Source: Synaphobranchus kaupii
Taxonomy: Eukaryota > Chordata > Actinopteri > Anguilliformes > Synaphobranchidae
Direction: 5' to 3'
Assembly (NCBI GenBank): GCA_029718625.1
Contig: CM056377.1
Coordinates: forward strand, 107,086,585-107,150,584
Length of the DNA stretch: 64,000 bases
Below the pieces are notes generated by a model. It was given only the letters and a program-made list of their open reading frames with translations, searched no databases and had not been told where the DNA came from. This document shows positions 25,608-38,267 of the stretch, piece by piece; the first letter of the stretch is position 1; each line of letters opens with the position of its first letter. A program made the translations under genes and the position numbers.

Positions 25608-25640
<33 letters not shown>
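25432..25640. repeat. GT microsatellite with a duplicated 50-bp island
   Basis: GT runs at 25432-25480, about 25525-25551 and 25605-25640 flank two copies of an island starting GATTAATTAATTGACTAG at 25481 and 25553. The islands are essentially identical over about 50 bp, so a 72-bp unit (island plus GT run) has been tandemly duplicated. Confidence 0.9.
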
Positions 25641-25798
25641 GCGTGTGGGGGTGGGTGCTGTGAATAACTGCAAGGACCTTGGTGTGATGTGCTTTGTTGA
25701 AAGCGCTACAGTGTGCAGTGTGTGGGTTATAATGTCGTGCATGGGGGCTGTGCACTCTGTGTACAGTGTAAGGTGCTGTTTGGGTGCAGCAGGCTTAC

Positions 25799-26144
25799 CT
25801 GTAAGAGGATTGGCCCTCTGTCTCGGTGTGGAAAGGGAGGTGCTCCTCCATGATATTGTGGATGAGGGGCGAGGAGGGCAGGCGGGACCGGCCGGGGTGG
25901 GGCAGGGAGCCGGTGTGGCTGTTCACGTCCCACGGGTGCACGGGACCGCCCCCCTTCTTCTTGCGGGGCAGGGTGCCGTGGATGGAGACGCTGTGGTAGC
26001 CGCTGTGGTAGCCGCTGGGGGGTAACTGGGCTACGGCGGGCCGGGTGCTGAGCAGGTCCATGGAGGAGGCCAGAGAGCACTGCCTCCCCATGTGCATGTT
26101 CCTGGGCAGACTGGCAAACTTTCCCTCCGCCATCATCTTCAGCT
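25799..26144 (-). CDS. bcar3: bcar3 exon: canonical N-terminus
   Basis: The minus strand has acceptor CGACCCGCAG after 26145 and donor TACAG/GTAAG after 25799. The first two bases finish a Glu codon left open by the upstream SAM exon, then the frame reads ELKMMAEGKFASLPRN. Human BCAR3 begins MAAGKFASLPRNM, so the canonical start is the second ATG (26133), which has A at -3 and G at +4. Other matching blocks are LASSMDLLS, VSIHGTLPRKKKG and GSLPH (human GTLPH). The exon contributes 112 codons from 26136 plus two bases. The region is Ser/Pro/His-rich, probably disordered, and precedes the SH2 domain. A 12-bp tandem duplication gives GYHSGYHS before VSIHGTL. Confidence 0.97.
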
Positions 26145-26339
26145 CTGCGGGTCGAACAAGGACGGGCAGCAGATCAGGCTAAACGATTATGCAACGCGTC
26201 AAATGCAAAAGGTCTTGTTATCTAATAGCCATTTGTTCCCTCACTGTTGTGAAAATAGTGCATGTAGGCACAACTTCAGCTCAATAGCAACAGTGGCTGT
26301 TGCCAGTGACCGTCTACAGGAGCCCAGCTCAAATCCTGC

Positions 26340-26610
26340 ACTGCAAAAACCAAAGAACAAGTAAATCTTAAGTATCATAGTCTCATTTCAACTTTAAAAT
26401 TATTTCTATTGCATTTTTGCAAAATAAAACAAAAAGATGAGGTAAGACAGATTGACTTCATGATTTGCCAAAGGTGTAAGACCATTTCTCTTGACAAGCA
26501 AAAGTAAAAAATATCTTAAAACAAGCTAATATTTTGTACTTCACAGAAAAAAAAAAGATTTTAAGTGTCATTACAAGACTAAAACACTTGTTAAAACCAA
26601 GGGGCCAAGA
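26340..26610. repeat. Interspersed repeat, copy 2 (CACTGCAAAAA family)
   Basis: It opens with GCACTGCAAAAACCAAAG and repeats the ordered blocks seen at 531-795, including GATTTTAAG, TACAAGACTAAAA and ACTTGTT. It lies about 200 bp upstream of the canonical bcar3 exon. Confidence 0.45.
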
Positions 26611-26639
26611 CTGGGCTTTTGTTTTGAAGCTCACTTCCT

Positions 26640-27055
26640 GGTTGGGCTGGGAGCAGCAATTGTGCCGTTGCTCACTAGCGCCACTGCGATTGGCTCCAGT
26701 ATAGGTCTTTCACCATGTAAGTCAATGGCAGCAATCTGGTCAAAATACTCAGTCAATAAATTTTTCCCACAAAAAATTTAATTGCAATAGGTGCCTTTCC
26801 TTCATCTAATGCCTCTGCATGTGCAGATTTTTTAAAATATTGTGTCGTTTGGACAGGGTATTAACATTTGTTCAGGACCAATCAGAGGGACAGGTTGAGT
26901 CCTCTTCGGCTCCACGGAGCAGACGCAGTTTGTACAAACGGGCGGCGAAAAAGACATCCGGAGCATCAATTCAGTATTTCACGAGGCCGTGGAAAGGCAA
27001 TGTGTGACGTCACAGTGGCTTTGTCCATATGTTTACACAGTCTATGGTTAAAACA
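26640..27055. repeat. Probable old interspersed repeat with a CRE-like palindrome
   Basis: The stretch contains TGACGTCAC near 27005 followed by TTTACACAGTCTATGG. In fish genomes GTGACGTCAC followed by ACAGTCTATGG is a common dispersed-repeat pattern. No terminal repeats were found. Confidence 0.35.
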
Positions 27056-27569
27056 GACTTTTTCTGCAGCGTGGCTGAGATAACAGTGCTGTTGGCGTGA
27101 CGTGTTTGTTGTGTGAAACGTATGGAGGAAGGTTTGCAATCTGTCATGGCTTCTAGTCAGTTGAGACCCCCAGGCATCCCCACCCCCCTGCTGGTGGAAT
27201 CATACAAAGAGCTGCTGCAGTGCCAGAGCGTGGCTGCAGGCTGCAGTGAAACTCCCAGCCAACTGACTGCCAGGCGCATGAGATCTCTCCTCATTCCCTC
27301 AAATCCATGTTTACCTCAGCATTCCAAGTCTTGGTTGGAAAACCGCAAATTGCAGCGACTGAATATGAGAACTTCAAACGAAAGTCATTTCACCTGTACC
27401 CGTACCTGTGCATTTCTTTGTCAAAGTTCATTAGTCACATGCAGAAGTCTGTCTTATTGTTTGGCTGTCTTCTTTGTGTGCCTGTCTCACCTTTCGCCGG
27501 TTTATTTTTTAATCCCTCCTCACATATAATTAATAACCTCCTTTATATTCAGAAATCGCAATCGCCTTG

Positions 27570-28720
27570 AAATTTAAACCTCTGTCTCGCCCGTGGAAAC
27601 AATGCGCAAGGCGCTCTGATTGCTGTCACGATTCACGCGACGCTGTCCTCATTAGAGGTTAACCGAGCGCAGTGCGTCGTAATTAAAATGCAATCCTTCG
27701 GCGCTCAGAGAAAAAGGACACGGCGAGCTGAAAGAAAAACATTTGGCGCTTTTACTGCTGACAACGTTCCCCCCGTTTCCCTCGCTCCCCAGTCTTTGTG
27801 CTGCACGTCCACAGAGAAGGCCCCCTCCTCAAGCAGGAGAAAAAGCAAGCGCTATATGATCACAGTAAAAACAAAGGGGCAAACAGCGAGGGATCTGCGG
27901 CCTTCGTCAAGTCGGTCTATAGGCCGAGCGCCGTAGAGAGAGCCTCAATGTGCCGGTGGATCAAGTCCACTGACCCAGACGGCGGCTGAGTGTTGGAGCT
28001 TGCTGACCCCATTAACCAGTCCTGTTAGAGCCTATTCTCCGCACGCCGCCACCCGGGCCACCCCCAGCCGCTCTCAAACACACACACACACACACTCTCA
28101 CACACACTCGCAGCGCAGGGGAGCGGGTGCTGTTCTCCCCTCCTTTGTCTTCGGCCGGCCGTGTGAAATTCGATCTCCCGGGGCCACTTTTGTTCGGCCG
28201 TTAAACCAGAGAGCGGTAAAATTACCCTTAACAGGGCGAGTAAAACGGAGGCCATGTTTGATGTCCCCCGCCCCCCCCCCCCCCTTCCAACGGTTAAACC
28301 ACCTTGACCAAACTGCGGCGACCAGATATGAGGCCTGTGGGGACCACACTGGAGTGCTGAACGCAAGGCGTATTTCCCCAGGAGTGGTGTGGCCCGCGAG
28401 CGCCGGTCGGGCAGACTATACGGCGCAGTGGGGCTGGGGATTCCCCCTTCCTGGCTGCTGGTGTGCTCTGTTTAAACCTGTCTCCACCACCAGCTCCTCA
28501 GTGGAAAACCCACAGTCACTGCCACAGTCACAGCCACAGTCACAGCCACCAAGCAGCCACGGCGGCTCGGAATAGAATGGCTGCCTCTGACGGCCCTGCT
28601 GACCATCAGTCACAGACCTGGGCTCGGTCTCCTGTGCCGAGCCCCCAATCGGCAGCTACAGCTCATGAAAGATTTCTATTTAGCAAGGCCAAAGGGTACG
28701 CTCAGTGTACAGTTACAATA
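27570..28720. other. CpG-raised block of unknown role
   Basis: CpG density is raised over about 27.57-28.45 kb, about 1.5-2.3 kb upstream (in transcript sense) of the canonical bcar3 exon, so it could host a promoter. I could not define an exon with a convincing donor here. It includes a short CA tract at 28077-28108, a C14 run near 28270 and a 12-bp CACAGTCACAGC minisatellite at 28510-28550. The 191-codon frame at 28000-28575 has no domain. Confidence 0.35.
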
Positions 28721-30985
28721 GTTGAGAAAGTCTTTGAAATTGCTTCTGGGGGTGCCCATCTACTGAGTAAAGCCAATGATCCCGGTTGTATTGAGTAAGA
28801 TTCTACAGGGATTTTCAGGTTACAGTGAGACGATAAAAGCTTTTTCTACCAGCCAACTCAACATACCTAAACCATCTGCTTATTTTCCAAAGGTGGAAAA
28901 ACACTATGCATTGTACACTGTCAAATTCTGACAAAAGAGTATTTCAGGAAACCAGAATGAAACTGCATTCATCGTTGTGAGCAACTGTTTATTGCACATT
29001 CAATATATTTACGATAATCTCTTCATTTCCTGCTTCAACAGAATGAGATGCAGGCTAAACTGGCTTCAAAGATTTATTTAGATGTGCTGTTGGTGTCTGA
29101 CAGATGAAAAGGGATTAGTCACAATCCCTAGCCTACTTAGTCATAGCTGTGGAGAATAGACTATAGAAAAGGTGCAAAAACATGCCAAGCTACTCCTCAG
29201 TGCTGTGCATCCTCATTTTACTGGCTTACTGGCAGATAATGTAATGTAATGTAACCCTTTGCAATCTGCAAAGAGCCCCATGGCTGCCAGTGGAGGAGCT
29301 CACTGTCGATGACATAAGAAAAACATGGCTGTGATTGTGGTGAGGACATCTGTTAGCAGTTAAGGAATGCTGTTGAATAATTAGCCTCCTGTGGTATGGG
29401 CAGGAGCATGCCGGCAGTGTGGGGGTTAATGTCAGCATAGCATTCATAATAGCAGGTCTCAGCTGTGCTGCTCGGTCCCGCTCTACCCCAAACACACACA
29501 GTCCCTCTCTCTCTCTTTTTTTTTTGTTTTGGGGGGGGTGTTTTTTTTTGTGTGTGGGTTTTGGTTGTGTTTTTGCAATTTTTGTTTTGTTTTCTATTGG
29601 GTTTTGTTCTCGGATTTATTTTTGCGATGTTTGCGCAATAAGAATTGTTTGCCTCCTTTAAGGGGAATCAAGGGTCTCTCTCTATCTATCTCTCTGTCTG
29701 CCTGTCTCTCTGTCTGTCTTTCCTCACGGCACCAGCTGCCTGCTGTTGACATCATTCCCTCACAGCACACACAAACATACAGGGTGTGAGTTATTATCAT
29801 ACAGTATCATATGTTTATCATTTGTATACACAAGGCATATTAGCACACATAAGTAAGCGTGTAAGACTTATTTGTGCACAATTTGCTTATATTCAGCTAG
29901 GGAATATCACCACTGAACCTGTCCTAATATCAAGGAAAGCGTCCACAGGGACTGTTATTGTTACATTTCAAAGTATTATATACTATCTAGAATATTTTTT
30001 AATTTCTAGAAAATAAATTTTATGGCTAAAGCTGAACATACAATGACCAGCTTGTGTCCAGAACAACAGTCAAACTGTCGGGAGTGATGGACCTGTTCTG
30101 AATGCAACTTAGAAAGAGGCCGGCATCATCTAGATCTCATGCAAAATATAATATCAAGAGCTTTCTTTCAGAAAAAAACAAAACATGGGGGAGAAAACAC
30201 CCAGTGCATTTCAAAACAAGAAAGACTGCTATCACAGTGCCATTGCACAGCCATCCCCCACGCAGCTCGTGGGAATCTGGTGTATAATGGAGCCCCCATT
30301 TAATTAATTCAAACCTGCACAGCACAGACAAAAGGCCTCAACAAGTCCGAGGGTTCCAAGTGCACTTTGCAAAAAAGAAAGCATTGCATCAGCCAGCTTA
30401 GCTGCGCTGCCCGATCCCAGCTTTCCCACAACACTAATAATGGGGTGAGAAGTCTCAGTGAATTACACTGGTTATGAATGCTCCGCAGTATCTCGCGAGG
30501 GGCTATCACTGTTATGACATGCGCTGCAGCGGTAGATCCTGCTTCCCTAGGTAACAGGGTGCATCGGGATGCAAAGCACAGATCGGCCCCTCTCAAGTTT
30601 ACGGTTGAGGTCGATCGTGAGAAAAGGACTAAACAGGGGCAAAGATTTATGTCGCTGTCGCGCTGCCCAGCTTATCGACGGAGATAGGAAGTTTAAAAAT
30701 AAACGCTGACCCGTGAGGCCGACACGTTCAATCAATGGGTGCGTGGAAGGAGGCTGTAATATCCTGATTTCTGTCAACTCGTACTTTAAACGCGAAGCAC
30801 TTGAAAGGACTCTGCCCAACCGCATGTAAACGGGCTGGTCCCTAATCATGCTTACAAACTTACAAACCTAATGGGAGCAGAAGGAAACCAAACAGCAGAA
30901 ACAAACAGCTGGAAAAATTAACCAGAGGAAACAGAGGCTGCGTTTCCTCCCGCTGCACTCTCTAGAACGTTGTGACTGTGACTGG
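28721..30985 (-). other. Intron interior, no genes seen
   Basis: Low-complexity T/G-rich sequence at 29510-29640 and a TGTAATGTAATG motif at 29238-29254 are the only notable items. Confidence 0.5.
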
Positions 30986-31016
30986 GTTACACACACAAAC
31001 ACAAACAAGCGCGCGT

Positions 31017-31037
31017 GCACACACACAGACACACACA

Positions 31038-31080
<43 letters not shown>

Positions 31081-31087
31081 ACACACA

Positions 31088-31164
<77 letters not shown>

Positions 31165-31202
31165 ACACAGACACAGACACACACACACACACACACACAC
31201 AC
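31017..31202. repeat. Interrupted CA microsatellite
   Basis: A CA run of about 186 bp carries scattered CAGA interruptions. It gives open frames on both strands, which are artefacts. Confidence 0.96.
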
Positions 31203-32048
31203 GGTGTATAGCAATGGGGGGGTCTCTCCTCCGGCTCACTCCGAACCCATGAAAAGAACAATAACCCCAAATGTCACATGACACTTTTCAGGGTCTTTGT
31301 CTTTGTTGAGATTCGGGAACAATATGAGAGCGGCTCTCTACCTCCTCCTTGGACTGGAGAGCACCCAGCTGAGCTCCTTTCAGCCACTGGGGTTGGCTGG
31401 GTTGTGTGTGACATATTAATCACAAAGTTATTAAAGCCCACAGCAGTGTCTGCCACTCCGCTCCTCATGAACATGATGACCTATTGTCACCCCCCCACCC
31501 CCAACCCCTCTGTCTGTGCACACAAGGACTCTAACGTTCCCTTTGACATTGTGAAGCCTTTTGAGGCACAAACATTTTTATAGTTTCACATCCTCTCTTT
31601 GACCCCGCCGCTCCTTCTAAATGCCATTGTCCTTTATCACTCGAGTCCATTGAAAACATTCATTAAGCAGCGCGAAACAGACCTGCTTTGTGCTGGTCTG
31701 CAGAAGATGGGTAAAGTTACCCTTGCAGCCAATATGACTTAAGAGCAAATAAGAACAAGCGACCGCAACAAACGTTCAACAACAAAAATACATACAGAAT
31801 ACACTATTATCAGGCACATTAAGTCCTCTTTGCACAGCCACATCTCTGACAACCACACGCCCATGTTTGTATGTACAAAACTGAAATAAGTCAGAAACAA
31901 TTACATTAAACAGAGTAGCCCTCCCTCCATAAAATAATGCCAAATCCCTCTTAGCGTTGTGATCTTTCAATTCTCCAGTAAGTTTACCAGCAGTATGTCT
32001 GTCACAGACATACGTAATAATACAAGCTCTTGCACAAGACCTGCTTAC

Positions 32049-32200
32049 CTATTTTCCCAAACCTCACGTCTCTAAAGGACAGTCCAACTCTTTCCACGTC
32101 TTGACTTTTTGGAAGCACTCGGAGCTACAGCTGAATCCCGCACATACTGGACTGGCGCACGGACTCGCAGGGGCAGGCAACAACAAGAGCAGCGTGCGAT
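32049..32200 (-). other. Possible non-coding bcar3 first exon
   Basis: On the minus strand AAAATAG/GTAAGC is a strong donor with the last exon base at 32049. The 150 bp before it have several CpGs and no convincing coding frame. It lies between the SAM exons and the canonical exon, a natural place for the first exon of the canonical (SAM-less) transcript. The 5' boundary is arbitrary. Confidence 0.25.
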
Positions 32201-32852
32201 CTCTCCTTTAGGACGCTGGCTTTGTGTCCCACACCTCACCTCCTGCAGTGAGCTGTGCCGGTGTTCCTCCCGTTAGAAGTCAGGGCTCTCGCTCTCTTTC
32301 TCTCTCTCTCTGTCTCACACACACACACACACACACACCGCAACACTGCTTCACAGCCCCGGAGGGAGTGATTTACAACTTCCCAGACACACCCTCTCCA
32401 GTGGGCAGGACCTGGGGAGTCAGCTCCGGGCCGGCCCCTGCCCTGAGCAGTCAACCCAACCTGTTGCCTGACAAACACTCAGGGCAGAGCAGCCTTTTGC
32501 CGAACCCCACAGTCTCAGACTGTCATATCATATGTCATCATGGCTTCTGGACACTATTCAAGTGAAACTGTCAAAAACATTATTACTTTTTTACCTCCAA
32601 TCTACAAACATCATTCTGCTGTGTTTGTAGAAAAGGGAATGCTTCTCTATTTTCCACTAATTATATGCACATCACTTAGTTTGTGTCTTTATATACTTCG
32701 AACTATCCATTTGTGTTGGTACGGTACTGGAAACCTAATTTCAGAAGAATTCATAGGTATATAGTAAAATGCACATTAACACATGCATGAATTATATAGT
32801 TGAGACTGCAGTTAAACAGTCAAGTGACCACACATATGTCAGGGACGTCTCA

Positions 32853-32990
<138 letters not shown>

Positions 32991-32999
32991 ATAATGGCA

Positions 33000-35900
33000 A
33001 ACAGCAACAGAGCTATCCGTAAACATTTGTTTCCACATTATGCATTGACTTTCCCCTGCCCTTCAGTGTCTGTAGATGAAAATAAACAGTATTGTGTGCA
33101 CTCCCCCCTGGCTGGGCAGTGAGCTTAGTGGCCCTGGATTGGGAGGACAGGTAATATTTGTTTAGTGTCCGATTGTTCAGCAGTACTATTACACAATATG
33201 TCACAGAACACATTAACTTTGGGAGGGCCACATGTCAAGGGCCTTCACTTTTTCAGTGTATGCGATTATTGAACTCAGCGGGGAAGCTTGCAGGCTTCGA
33301 GAGACACCTGGACTCGCCTTCTTCAGTTACAGAAACCTGAAACACCTTCAAAAACTGCTCAGAGAGCAAGTTATGGAACACACTCAATCTACTGAGTCTG
33401 TTCAGTTGAATGTGTATTTTCTAACAATTCAAAATATAAATCCAATGGGATTTACGGTAGTGACAACAACACCCAACAACACTCAACGACAATCAACTGC
33501 CCGCCCTGTAGCCTTGTCTCCCACTCCCTGTCGCTCAGTAACACTGAGCAGGCGTTCTCAAGCCCTGCTCGGCTTTCATCCCTCATGTGTCCCCCAGGCA
33601 CCTGTGCCCCGGCCCAGCAAACACCCGGCTGGAGAACCCCACCCTGCCTTCCCTGGGCCCCAACCCCCACTTCTCTGCCCTTCATCAGGGAACAGCAGAA
33701 CAGAGGACATGTACTGCACTCCATGGTGGTTGTATTTCCACCAAATCAAATGAATCCTTATTGCCAAATAACCAGGGTGTATCACATACAATATATATAG
33801 GTGCTGCCAAATTTTTACCTATTTTAAATTCAAGAGAATATAAAACTGATTACTGTCTCAGAAACTCAGGGGTCATTGTTGATTTTTAAAAAAACTTAAT
33901 TCCGGGAATGAAGTGTTTGAAATTACTGTTTTCAGGAAATTGTTCAGGAAGGGTCCACCCCCAAAAATGACTAAGGATTCTGATCTGTAATCATCTGCTC
34001 ATTACTCACAATGCCTGCAGATACCATAACAATCATAACCATGAGTCAACCCCCCTGGGCTGCCAATCATACCCCAAGCACTGAGATACTTCTCCATTCA
34101 GGGAAGTAGCAGAGGAGCTATATTGTCAATACACAGTTATGTAGTGTTCTGGTATTGGCCAATATCATGCTGTGTGTTTTTCCTCGTAAACACAGTGGCA
34201 GAAGCTGAAATGACACATGTCGGTAAATGTTTGGTTAATTTGTCATCTTTCACGAACGTTCCCTTCCACAACTTTTAGCCGTTAGAAAACAAATGTGTCC
34301 TTGGTATTCAGTTTCAAAGTGAGTCATAAGAGAATTGTAAATCCAAATGGCAAGGTGAATGCTGCAGTGGGGCTGACCAGGCATGTATTTCATATAGGCT
34401 TCCCATGAAATCATAAAACACCCTACATTCTAACTTCAACAAATGTGCACATAGTCATTGTCACGTGTATTTTATTAAACCAAAGTTGCACATATATTAT
34501 AATTTTTCTGTTATATTTTCATTTTGCCTTTGCCTGCAATGGGACTGTTGACATCCAAGTGCACTTGACCACTCCCATCCTTGATGTGGTGCTGGCTATC
34601 TTTGAGTCATGGCCTCAGCTGAGCGCAATGCGGAGTTTTCTCACCATGGTAACTGATGGAACATGGAACAGGCACAAATAACAGCTCATCTGCATGCTCT
34701 TGCATTACCAAACATCATCGGCCCTCTCACGTTACAACACATTGTCATGAAGGGGGAAGTCCTACTGAAGGGGGAGGTCCTACTGAAGGGGGAAGTCCTA
34801 CTGTGACTTAAAGGGGAAGGAGAGCAGATCAGCAGAAACCAAGCAAAAATCAGACCTTACAAAATACTGCAGTCGCCTAAGCTTACAACATGCTCCAGAC
34901 AGAGGGCAGTAAAAAATAATTGATGGGTGACAACGTTAGGTGGCTTGCTGGCTCACAAAAACAGGACACTGGTGGCCTTCACTTGGACATGGCAGTTAGG
35001 TATTGTTTGCGGAGATAGCGGGGGGCTCTCCTGCTGGCAGTCGTCGCACAGTAAGAACTGGTTAATGAAGCCAAACAGCCCAGAGAGGAGGACTTTAAAC
35101 TGTCTACTGAAGCTATAATGAGCTGTGACAGAGCACTTTGCTCTATGCTTAATTTCGGCAGAATACGAGTTGTTTGAAGAACTTGCACTGCTGGCCCTTT
35201 AACATTAAAAAAGGTGGCAAAGAGTTTGTTTACATTATTTCAGAAGGACATGAAGGGAATGTCCTGGGAAGGGTGTGAGAAGCTGGCCCCTCTTCACTCA
35301 TGGGCTATTTCCAAAACTTCCCAATGCCACACCCCACAAGGAAAGCATAGCTTGGAAACCAACACTTTGATTTGACTCATGGGCCGAGATAAGATTTTTT
35401 TAAGCTTATGCGTTGCATAGTGGCTTACATTATTTCTAGTGTGTTATCATTTTCTTATAATATATTCTCACTGCATTGCAAAAGACTGAAATGTGTGTAT
35501 TGATACATTTGTGTGTGTATTGGTTGATTTCACACAAAGCACCCCAGGAAGGTTAAAAACAAAAGTACAGAATAATGATAAAACAATGCTCAGTGTAGTT
35601 TGGGAAACATGTACATGTATAACTTACTTATGTAAGGCTGCCTTTGATTACATTTGTTATGTATTCATCTATAGAGTACACCCTAATATTAAAAACTGCA
35701 CAATTAAAATGCTATCCATTCACACACATATACTGTATGTCCTCAAATCTCATTTGTCTTTCAAATGCCCTTACCTAGGTCAAATGTACTGTTAGCATTT
35801 CAGAAGATGTCATTTTCTACTGCAGATGAACAATCTGTCTTAATAGCAGTGTTGGCAACATGCCAGCCTCCCATTTAATAGTATGTTACCTGCTCTCAGA

Positions 35901-38152
35901 AAAAAGCAGCAGTTTGGGAATTCCATTTAATGTGTATGTAGAATGCCAACCCAAAGGTAGGAAGACGAATTGATAGAAAAACTAAGAGAATATCGATATT
36001 AGCAGATTTAGCACGTCTTTCCGTGAACTGAAATTGCTTACTGAGCAATAGAGCCTGTTCTGGGAAGGACAATTCATTTCTCATGAACATTAAAAATAGA
36101 ACAGCATTAAAACAAGTACAAGGCCAAATAAATATGGTTATCTGCAAAAATGCAGATTAGAAAAATACTGGCATAATGTTTTCGTAAATATCTTTAGACT
36201 AATTAGGAAGGTTTTTATCCAGATTTAATTTGTATTTGACAAGATGCCATGAAACCATTTTATAAATCCTTCTTGGGAACATCCATGTATCATCTTCTGG
36301 TTAGAATCTTCTGGTTAGAATCTTCTGGTTAGAATCTTCTGGTTAGAATCTTCTGGTATCCTCATCAGTATCTGATTGGAAGAATCTTCAGCTCTGTCTG
36401 CGCAAAAACCTCAAAATGGAACTGTTTCCACTGTTTAGAAATATAGCCTAGGCTACATCTCTCCTACCTCATTCCTCATTATTTCTACTTATAATATTAA
36501 TCATTTTCTGCTTATAAGCATCATGAAGATGGAAATATTGTGAGGTCAATAAACATCAGCAGGCAACTTTACTGAAGATTATTTCCCCAAAATAGTCGTT
36601 TTTGTGTTTCATACTGGATACATCCACATTAGGAAAATTTTAACAGCACTTTGTGGGTGTCAAAGACAGACCAATCAGCAAACTATATGATTGACTGAGC
36701 ATTTACAAATGTTTCATGACTAGAAACTACAGTATGTGATGAAAGAGTCTAGGCAGGGATACTGAGGAATGGAAGTTGCCATAAATGTTTTTGTTCTTTT
36801 CCCGTAACCATTCCTTTCCTAGGAATGTGCCCCCGAACACAGATGTATATTCCGTAGCTTACACACCAGCAGGGAATCACCTGATCATGCATGCAAAACA
36901 AGACATGACCTGCCTGCAATCCATACGGACACTTCATACGTGCTGCTTTAAGACTTAATTATACACTGGAGGCTATCGCCTACGGGCAAGTCATGGCTGC
37001 TGCATCTACTCTTGGTTAAAGTGTGCATAATCACCTGTTGGACACTCATGTGGGTTCCGCCTACCTGAGGCTCCCAATCCATTTGATGGGGTGGAGCGTG
37101 GCACTGTAGCAATGCATTGCAGGCGGAAGCAAGTTCATGCATGACGCAGTATATGTGTTTACAGTAAACAGGGTGATGTTCACATTTCTTTTTTCTCTTC
37201 CCAACCAACTAAATCGTCTTCCTCTGTCCTCATAATCCCTACGCGTTACCCAGCCTGCATTTCCCCTTGATGATTTACAGCTGATACCCCATTAAGGGGA
37301 CAATACCTAATTGCTATTTTCAGATGAATTCTTTTGACTTTGTTGGCCTTTAATTGTAGCAGCACGGAGAGCCTGAAAGCAACATGCTTGAGCTGGCTAG
37401 CTACCCTGATGGAAACATCAGCAACCTCTGTCAACGCTGTTGTGCCTGAGGAGGCCTAGAGTTACATCACAATGAATGTGATCCCAGGTGCCTCGGGAGG
37501 ATTGTTGTGCTGCAGTGGATGGAGATTTTACTTCTTGACCCCCTGAGCCAATGGGGCTTAGAGCCGGGTGGGATACCACCTCGGGCCAGATCTTGACCAG
37601 AGCCCTGTCAGAATGGCTTTCCCTTTGGCGTGATTAATAAGCCCCCTCTCCCTCAGACAGGACACACGGTCAGGCGCAAGCTGCCCAACACAAACAGTGC
37701 ACAGCATGCTGGGAACTAGACAAACAGGGCCTGGACCGGGCCTGTGAAAACAGCCCGGATGATGCTCCAGATAAAGCCGGCCCCGGTTTAGCCAGCCATG
37801 TGTTCTCCGGACTGAGAAGTTTCTCCTGTTAAAACACGCTTCTCCTGTTAAAACACAAGCGCGTTCCCTGTTGTGTTCTCGCTGGAGCAGGCTGCCGTGT
37901 CAAAGCAAGAACCCTGTGACCTTCGTCCTGTTTCATGTCAAGTGGCATTAGATGTTCTGTATTAACCGATTGCGTGTGGAAGAAGCAAAGGTGACCCCCG
38001 TTTCACACCGTTGTGCAGGTTTTAAAACAGTGACTCACAGGACCTCGTTCTTACTCCTCCCACATTTTACAAAGCAGATATGAATCCGCTGAACCAGGCC
38101 CTGGGTGTTTCAGGAATGGCAATGGCGGCTCTGTGGGACGAGGTTGACTGAC
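33000..38152 (-). other. Intron interior with two small minisatellites
   Basis: An 18-bp unit (TGAAGGGGGAAGTCCTAC) is present three times at 34748-34801 with one substitution. A 14-bp unit (TCTTCTGGTTAGAA) is present about 4.7 times at 36293-36357, essentially perfect. No exon or gene was recognised; a 173-codon plus-strand frame at 33232-33753 has no domain. Confidence 0.6.
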
Positions 38153-38267
38153 CTCTCCTTCTCTCGCGCTCCTGCAGAACCTGAATGCTGGAGAGGATGT
38201 GGACGCGGTGCATGCGGTTGTGGACGCCCAGCTGCTGCAGGTCCAGTTCGGTCAGGTGCAGCAGGTC
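38153..38267 (-). CDS. bcar3: bcar3 upstream exon: second half of a SAM domain
   Basis: The minus strand has a good acceptor TTCCTTTCCCAG before GACCTGCTG and a donor AGAG/GTCAGT. The 115-nt exon enters in phase 0 and leaves in phase 1, with a single G that pairs with the AG opening the canonical exon to make Glu. It encodes DLLHLTELDLQQLGV, HRVHILSSIQVLQ and the basic tail ERERRR: the LTExDLxxLGV core and final helix of a sterile alpha motif (SAM) domain. SAM domains mediate homo- and hetero-oligomerisation. The phase match and strand indicate it belongs to bcar3. Confidence 0.85.

Noticed and set aside
28000..28575. 191-codon plus-strand ORF
   Set aside because: It is low complexity (CA tract, Pro run, Ser-His-Ser repeats) with no domain and no splice evidence.
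33232..33753. 173-codon plus-strand ORF
   Set aside because: No domain, no conserved motif, and no promoter or splice support.
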